Source: Acanthaster planci
Taxonomy: Eukaryota; Echinodermata; Asteroidea; Valvatida; Acanthasteridae
NCBI RefSeq assembly: GCF_001949145.1
Contig: NW_019091450.1
Span: 1,720,802 to 1,784,801 of the forward strand
DNA: 64,000 nt
Reading direction: 5' to 3'
In this document: positions 59,401-64,000 of the stretch, in pieces
Numbering within the stretch: the stretch's first letter is position 1
How the letters are laid out: each line of letters starts with the position of its first letter
Made by a program: the position numbers and the translations under genes
Notes under the pieces: generated by a model
What the model saw: only the letters and a program-made list of their open reading frames with translations
Told to the model about the DNA's origin: nothing
Databases searched by the model: none

Positions 59401-61199
59401 CTATTTGAAGATGGGGTTACAAGTCCTGTCCATTGTTAGCCACTTCCTCCCACAAAAGGAAGATGTGCTCAACTATACACGGATATGCAGTTGTCTGTGA
59501 AAACCAGCCCACATTTGAAAAAATCAGACTAGGACTTGCAGCACTTGACTTTACCTTTTAACAGGAACAGACAAAAATTCTGCCTTGCTTTTCTAGTCAA
59601 GGGGTTCTGCTCTGATCCATTTAAGTTGGTAATCATTTGCTGTACTAGATGTTCTATTGAAATGGGTTCTTTAAGAAAATGTCAATACTATCCATCAGCA
59701 GCATAATGATATTGGTAGGGTCCATTTTGGTACCTGTGCGACTGTAATTGTATTGGACCCATGACGTGCTGACATCAAGCTTGTTTACATGTGTGCTTTC
59801 CTATAGTAGTGAAGTGGGACATGACCATTGAACTCTCTCATAGGATAATGCATGTGCATTAGCGTGATGTCTTTGTGTTTTAGGCCTGTTTGCTGTGATG
59901 GTTTGTGAAATCAGGTAGAGACCCCTTTTTACAGATTTTGAGTCGTGAGTTTTCTTGCTGTGTATGAGTTGGATTGTAACTAGTCTTAGCTTATTCACAT
60001 AACATGCCATTTTGACAGGTAAACTGTAAGTGTCCATTGTTTTCTCAGCCTTTAGTGTGCTCAGCAAATTTGTGTTCTTACATGTATGTTTAGCAGCTTC
60101 ACAAAATTTTACTCTTTTGTCCAGTGGATATATATTGGGTAGAACTTTGCTTTTTTCAGGAAATCGCTGCGTTTCTGGAATGCTGCCTTCTTTGACGCTG
60201 TCCACCAGGAGCGGAAGCAGCGGCAGCCCGACCACCAGGTCAACTGGCGCCACCTGACCACGGAGGAGCGGGAGAACACGGAGATCCTGAACGAGAACAT
60301 CACCTTCGGCCAGCTGGTCACCTTCCTGCACAACATGATGGAGCTGGAGTTGTCACAACAGATGTGCCAAGAGTTTCTGGACAAGATGGCTACCATCGGA
60401 AACCTGAGCGCAGGTCCGTTACATGACTTACTTGCTTAAGTTGGAAAGTTAGAGTACTTGATATTTCAGTATATTTCATAGCAAAATCTATTCCTTAATG
60501 GAAATTTGGGGAAAAAATTCTGATTGGGCTTAAATAGCCCCATAGAGTGATCCGTTTATTGAAGTTAGAAGCCACTACTGCGGTAGTACATGTATGCATG
60601 TTGAATGCCTCGACTAGTTGGATGATTTAACTTGGCAAAATGCCTCAAGTTTAACACTGCCACGACAGTAACATTTCAACTTGAATGAGTCTAGAATTTT
60701 GAAGCACTATAGATTTCATGCAACTCTAATTAGTAAGCAGTTTTACAACAAAATTGGTTAATTCCAAGTCCAAGGTTTGAATTATTAATGGCAACAACTG
60801 TACAGTGCCGTGCGCAGTTTGACTTCATGTGTAACTTGACAGGTGTACCGGCTTCCAAGAAATAATTGTCAGTGTCCTGTCTAAAGCATCGGCTGACATA
60901 GACTTTACTAGCTGAGCATCACAGTTGCCTGCTGTAATCTCATTGTATCTTTTATTTTTTATGCTGGTTCCGGAAGAAAACTGAAGAATTTTGTTTCTGT
61001 TTTGCGCTGGTTTTCATTCACCTGTTTACGTCCGTTTTACTTTTTTCCAAAATTACTAATAGAACAAAAGGATCTTATTCAGAGCAATATCGGCAATCAC
61101 TTCCATGCTGAGGATAGCAACAAGAGCAGGAAACACCAAAGGCCATTCAACAAGCTAAGTTTCATGAAACGAAAGGTAGGACGGGAGGCCATGGTTTGA
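46567..61199 (+). CDS. KIAA0513: KIAA0513-family protein (whole gene)
   Basis: Seven coding exons: 46567-47481 (ATG at 46693), 56447-56495, 57232-57350, 58221-58297, 59209-59278, 60160-60413, 61063-61199. All junctions are GT-AG with phases 2,0,2,1,2,1 that fit. The conserved part reads [106 protein letters not shown], which follows human KIAA0513 (SBF1/SBF2-domain family) block by block. The function is poorly known; the human protein is a cytoplasmic, brain-enriched protein reported to bind KIBRA, HAX1 and INTS4. The long linker before LYTHL in the human protein is missing here. The ~200-residue N-terminal part is acidic, Ser/Cys-rich and probably disordered, and its frame is broken near 47255-47389. 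Confidence 0.88.
51147..52882. mobile_element. Nested insertion with TATTACA duplication
   Basis: Flanked by TATTACA on both sides (7-8 bp, hAT-like). The ends CATGGCTGTCTGGACCGG and (reverse complement) CAGGCCCGTCCGAAGG are imperfect inverted repeats. A GGGCCCCCCACTTTTT word occurs in direct orientation near both ends. No transposase frame; it holds the ribozyme-like foldback at 52367-52539. Confidence 0.55.
52367..52539 (-). ncRNA. Hammerhead-ribozyme-like foldback
   Basis: Perfect 18-bp outer arms (52367-52384 and 52522-52539). At the apex, reading the minus strand: CTGATGA (52451-52445), one A, a GATC-TCCG-GATC helix II (52443-52432), GAAAC (52431-52427), then GTT|GACT. Helix I is four pairs (AGTC before CTGATGA with GACT after the predicted cut, between 52424 and 52423). 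Helix III is the two-pair ACGT palindrome seen in dimer-active hammerheads of Penelope-like elements and newt satellites. The extra A before helix II departs from consensus. Confidence 0.5.
53708..54151. mobile_element. hAT-like MITE, copy 2
   Basis: 444 bp, TAGGGCTGAGTCAATTCGAA...GGCATAGCCCTA, colinear with copy 1 throughout (for example CTAGGAGTATCTCCA.CCACGATTT). Flanks GTGCGAAA and GTGCAGAA agree at 6 of 8. Located in KIAA0513-like intron 1. Confidence 0.88.
54219..54558 (+). repeat. 34-bp satellite made of TACATGTA-type words
   Basis: The 34-bp unit contains ACATGTATGTACTGGTACAT and CATGCACATATGTA and is repeated about ten times with a few indels. The unit is nearly self-complementary, so both strands give long Tyr/Met/His/Val-type spurious frames. 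Confidence 0.9.
56447..56495 (+). CDS. KIAA0513: KIAA0513-like exon 2
   Basis: Acceptor TTTACTCAG|TGCC, donor CGA|GTGAGT. Encodes [16 protein letters not shown], aligned to the EEKAKFGEYC block of the human protein. Enters with one base to complete a codon and leaves in phase 0. Confidence 0.88.
57232..57350 (+). CDS. KIAA0513: KIAA0513-like exon 3
   Basis: A pyrimidine-rich acceptor, TTTTACCCCAG|TTA, and donor TTTGA|GTAAGT. Encodes [18 protein letters not shown] and [14 protein letters not shown], nearly the same as the human REWFARYVSAQR...TFYRLVQSFAVVLFE block. Confidence 0.93.
58022..58105 (-). mobile_element. tRNA-derived SINE head
   Basis: On the minus strand: A-box TGGTCCAGTGG (58095-58085) followed by TTAAGAC, and B-box GGTTTGAGTCC (58049-58039) with partial T-arm pairing. 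These are the two parts of an internal Pol III promoter in tRNA spacing. No intact acceptor stem. It lies in the KIAA0513-like intron between exons 3 and 4, opposite to transcription. Confidence 0.7.
58221..58297 (+). CDS. KIAA0513: KIAA0513-like exon 4
   Basis: Acceptor TTCTTGCAG|ATGC, donor GAAG|GTAATG. Completes LFE and encodes [20 protein letters not shown] then YHEHE. Leaves in phase 1. Confidence 0.92.
59209..59278 (+). CDS. KIAA0513: KIAA0513-like exon 5
   Basis: Acceptor TTTCAAAG|GTGT, donor TATG|GTAGGT. Encodes [11 protein letters not shown] then [12 protein letters not shown], aligned to IYLYTHLKQQPIW. The phases fit exons 4 and 6 directly, so the ~100-residue linker of the human protein is absent unless a small exon was missed in 58298-59208. 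Confidence 0.85.
60160..60413 (+). CDS. KIAA0513: KIAA0513-like exon 6
   Basis: Acceptor CTTTTTTCAG|GAAA, donor CGCAG|GTCCGT. The largest conserved exon: [20 protein letters not shown], then [20 protein letters not shown] and [15 protein letters not shown]-rich compared with the introns. Confidence 0.95.
61063..61199 (+). CDS. KIAA0513: KIAA0513-like exon 7 (C-terminus)
   Basis: Acceptor TTACTAATAG|AACA. Starts [14 protein letters not shown], aligned to EEQYKLLSDHIEQM near the human C-terminus, then a basic extension ending VGREAMV before TGA (61197-61199). A usable donor (AAAG|GTAGGA, 61175-61176) leaves open an alternative in which the gene continues beyond the window. Confidence 0.75.
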
Positions 61200-62387
61200 G
61201 TTTTTCCCAAAGAAGACCCACCGGTATTGGCCACCAGGCATATGTGTGGGTAACAAGGATAGCAGAGCTACAAGACAGTTTTTGGCCTGCCAAGGCCCCT
61301 GAAGCACTGAAGCCAGTGGAGAGTGAGTACTACCGAGATGGGAGTAACTTGCAAACACTCAGGTAATTGGGTGTCACTGATTTGCGGCCACCTAACGGGC
61401 AATTGGTCCTATGAGGAAAGCGGTCATTGCAGTCAAAGGTTGTACATAATAACTGTATTTTTGAGGCAATTTTATGGTGCAAAATCTGTGTTTCACTTGG
61501 AATATGTAATTTTCGAAGAGTTTTCTTTTTCCAGTGCCCCAAATTCTTGACACTGCTTATTGCATGATTAATTGGTAATGGAATCGTTTTTCAGTTCATT
61601 TAAGAAGGTAGAGACCCGAAGCACAGCAAGTGCATGTTGTGAACCTAAACTCCCTAGGGTATGTGCAAAATCATATTAAAAATTAGAGGATTCAGGAATG
61701 TTAGGGTTAAGTAGCAAACTTATCTTCTGTTGAAGTCAGCCGTAAATAACAAGCTATAAACCATTAAAAGGTGTTGTGCCATTCAGTCCAGCCTGGACAT
61801 AGTTTGGATTCTGCAAGGAATGTATGCACAAGGGGTGTAACGCCAAGACACTAATAAGTATTAGCAACTCATGTCACTTACTTGCTAATTAGCTGTGAGC
61901 ATTCATTGTCCATGATGCCGCTAAATGTCATTCACGATTGGGTATGCGTTGTCAGAAAGTTTAGTAAACTGCCATGTGCGTGACAGGCCCAACTACTGAC
62001 TGTGTTCAGATGTGGAGACTGAAATTTCCCACCATAAACTGAAACGGAAGAAATACACATAAACGCTTTGAGAAATGATGTATTAATCATTTATAAAATG
62101 AAGCATGCATGCTATAATGCCTTGCATGAAAGGAGTTTATATTTACTTGTTAAATATACATTAGGTATCAGTATTATTGACGCGAGTTTGTGTTTAAGAC
62201 AGAAATTGAAGCATTATTTATTTCATGGTTGTTGGGTTTTATTAACTACAGTTATTTATCAAGCAATTACTTGTGAATTTGTCTTTTGTAATAAATGCAA
62301 ATGCATATATTTGGCAGGTTGTTGCAAAATGATACCTTAACTCACATGTATTAACAAGTTACAACTCTGGAGGGAATTATTTATTAA

Positions 62388-62965
62388 CCACTTCCTGCCG
62401 GGGCGGTTATCAATGTTGATGATGCTGGGCCGGGATATTTATCTTTTTTTTCTGTTTTCAAAGTTCTTTAAATCTTCATTTACAGGACATTTACAAACAT
62501 GTGAATGACTGTCTGGTGTCCACTCTAGCCTGACAGATAAAATTTATGGACCCCGGAGTATTTTCAGCCAGGCCTGCAGCCTTGTAAAAAGAGCCTAGAT
62601 TGTGCGGTGTTATATAACTTTCTTTTGTTCACGAACCTGGCTCAGTGTGCTGCTGACCTCTTAATAGAGGCCAGATTAGCATGCAGCGGTGCTGTGTGGC
62701 TCACCGCTGCTGTGGTGGAGCCCTTTTACCCTGGTGGTAATCCGCTTGCTCTAAATGCCCCAAACCGTGGTATACTGTTTTAAAACAAGGCTGGATTATC
62801 TCCACTTTTGAGAGTGAAAAAATGTCGGTAGTTCCCAGCAGCCTGGTCTTTTGTTCTGAGTACGGTCTTTTGTTACAAAGCCCTGTTCCCTTTGTCCGAG
62901 TTCAGAGACCCCAGCCACGCATATAAAGCATACGTGTCTGGATCCGGAATCCCGGCAGAAAGTGG
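62388..62965. mobile_element. TTAA-flanked piggyBac-type MITE
   Basis: 578 bp. Left end CCACTTCCTGCCGGG (62388-62402) and right end CCCGGCAGAAAGTGG (62951-62965) are inverted repeats at 14 of 15 positions. Each is directly flanked by TTAA (62384-62387 and 62966-62969), the hallmark target duplication of piggyBac elements. No transposase frame inside, so non-autonomous. Confidence 0.88.
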
Positions 62966-63195
62966 TTAAGAATTAAAATGCTTTTAAATATTTCAGTGTA
63001 ACTGCTTCCTGGACCTGTTTAAATTACATGCAACTCCTTTTTTTCTCAGAATTTCTTGTATTAAATTACTTATTCTTCCGTCCCTGTATTTTTCTAAAGA
63101 GTATTTATCATTCCTCCTAAATTCCATTGTTAATCAGACTCTTGTAAAACCATCCCTTGTTTGTAGGACCGGGGTAGATACATTGTACTTGTATA

Positions 63196-63448
63196 TGTGA
63201 CCTACTCTGTGAAAATGAATCTCAAGTTGCCAGAGTCATTTTGGAGTAAAAAGTCTTTAGGATAATTTTGCACGGTGTAAATCAATAGGAACCCACAGCA
63301 TTTTCACCAAGGAGTATCCACTTTCACCAGGATGCCAAACTGAGTGATACATCAAAACGAAAAACTCAATTTGCTCTTTCCAATACAAATAAAAACTCAA
63401 AAAGTGGCTCTGGCGACTTAAAGACTCATTTTCACAGAGCGGGTCACA
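63196..63448. mobile_element. TGTGACC-ended MITE, copy C
   Basis: 253 bp. The left end TGTGACCTACTCTGTGAAAA then TGAATCT is mirrored by a right end whose reverse complement reads TGTGACCCGCTCTGTGAAAA then TGAGTCT. The inverted repeat runs about 45 bp, ending in a GCCAGAG word on both sides. Its interior is shared with the fragment at 16980-17120. Confidence 0.88.
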
Positions 63449-64000
63449 TGTTTGTATAGAATTCACTTTGGTGAAAAGTTTTAAATATCAATTCAGTAGA
63501 ATTCCATTGCGCAACTGTTATTTTGTGGACCAAATTGTCTGAAATGTGTTAGGATGCACAACATCAGTCTGCAAGGTTTTCCAGTCAGTGTTGTAAGACA
63601 TTGTATAACCTGAGCTGACAACTCGAGGATATGACTAGTCCCAGCATTTCAGGGGTGATCAAGGGGTACATGCATTGTGTACATGTTGAAACTGTAGTGT
63701 AGTTTGTCAAGTTAACCTGAATATCTGTGACTCCAATGGAAGGTATAATTTCATTCAGCGACAACATTCCATTCCGTCTGTCACCAATGAATTTATTTCT
63801 ACTGTTTCATGAATGTGATACATTCTTTCACACATCTGAATAAATCTTTGCCATTTGATCGATGAGTTTTCATGTACCCTCTGTTTTACCTTCGCACTCT
63901 GACTCAAAACTGTGACAGAAGCTTGGACTTTCCCATTTTCCCCAAATATTCCTCCATCTGTCTAACAGTGTAATCAATTTGTGTCTTTCAACTTAGCAGC

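Larger units (their letters stand above)
61200..64000. other. 3' flank of the KIAA0513-like gene
   Basis: No further exon recognised. Plus-strand AATAAA at about 62289 and 63838 could serve as polyadenylation signals. Two MITEs, at 62388-62965 and 63196-63448, account for about 0.83 kb; the remainder is unremarkable AT-rich DNA. Confidence 0.45.

Overview
Eukaryotic (animal) nuclear DNA: two genes with many introns and GT-AG splice sites, AT-rich non-coding DNA crowded with small transposon relics, and one assembly gap. Both genes are clearly related to vertebrate genes. The mobile-element content and the extreme abundance of TACATGTA / TACCGGTA-type words make an amphioxus (Branchiostoma-like cephalochordate) my best guess; another marine deuterostome cannot be excluded.

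Layout. (1) 1-8767: no recognisable gene; 3' flank and probably 3' UTR of the PTP gene, with a 450-base gap. (2) 8768-36000, minus strand: a complete PTP1B/TC-PTP-type tyrosine phosphatase. Nine coding exons join in frame to 433 codons plus a stop, with the full catalytic domain, a proline-rich segment and a C-terminal membrane anchor. Intron 1 (about 13.9 kb) and intron 3 (5.9 kb) are full of MITEs, foldbacks and tandem repeats. (3) 36001-46566: intergenic, holding a long intact piggyBac-derived transposase ORF (41721-43406) whose first and third catalytic Asp positions read Cys and Glu, plus palindromes, a tRNA-like relic and a hAT-like MITE. (4) 46567-61199, plus strand: a KIAA0513-family gene in seven coding exons with matching splice phases; the N-terminal part of its first coding exon changes frame. 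Intron 1 holds a nested transposon nest with a hammerhead-like ribozyme motif. (5) 61200-64000: 3' flank with a TTAA-flanked MITE and another MITE.

The two host genes are divergently oriented, with about 10 kb between the PTP start codon and the first KIAA0513 coding exon. Nothing in the sequence ties them into one pathway.

The observations I rate highest are: the piggyBac ORF that stays open without its catalytic triad; sequence comparison of MITE copies showing that TA-CNNG-TA words arise as insertions at TA dinucleotides, resembling transposon excision footprints; a hammerhead-ribozyme-like foldback; and a ~0.9 kb element with repeated units at both ends in inverted orientation. Exon boundaries were set by eye from splice consensus, phase and remembered family similarity; no database search was possible.
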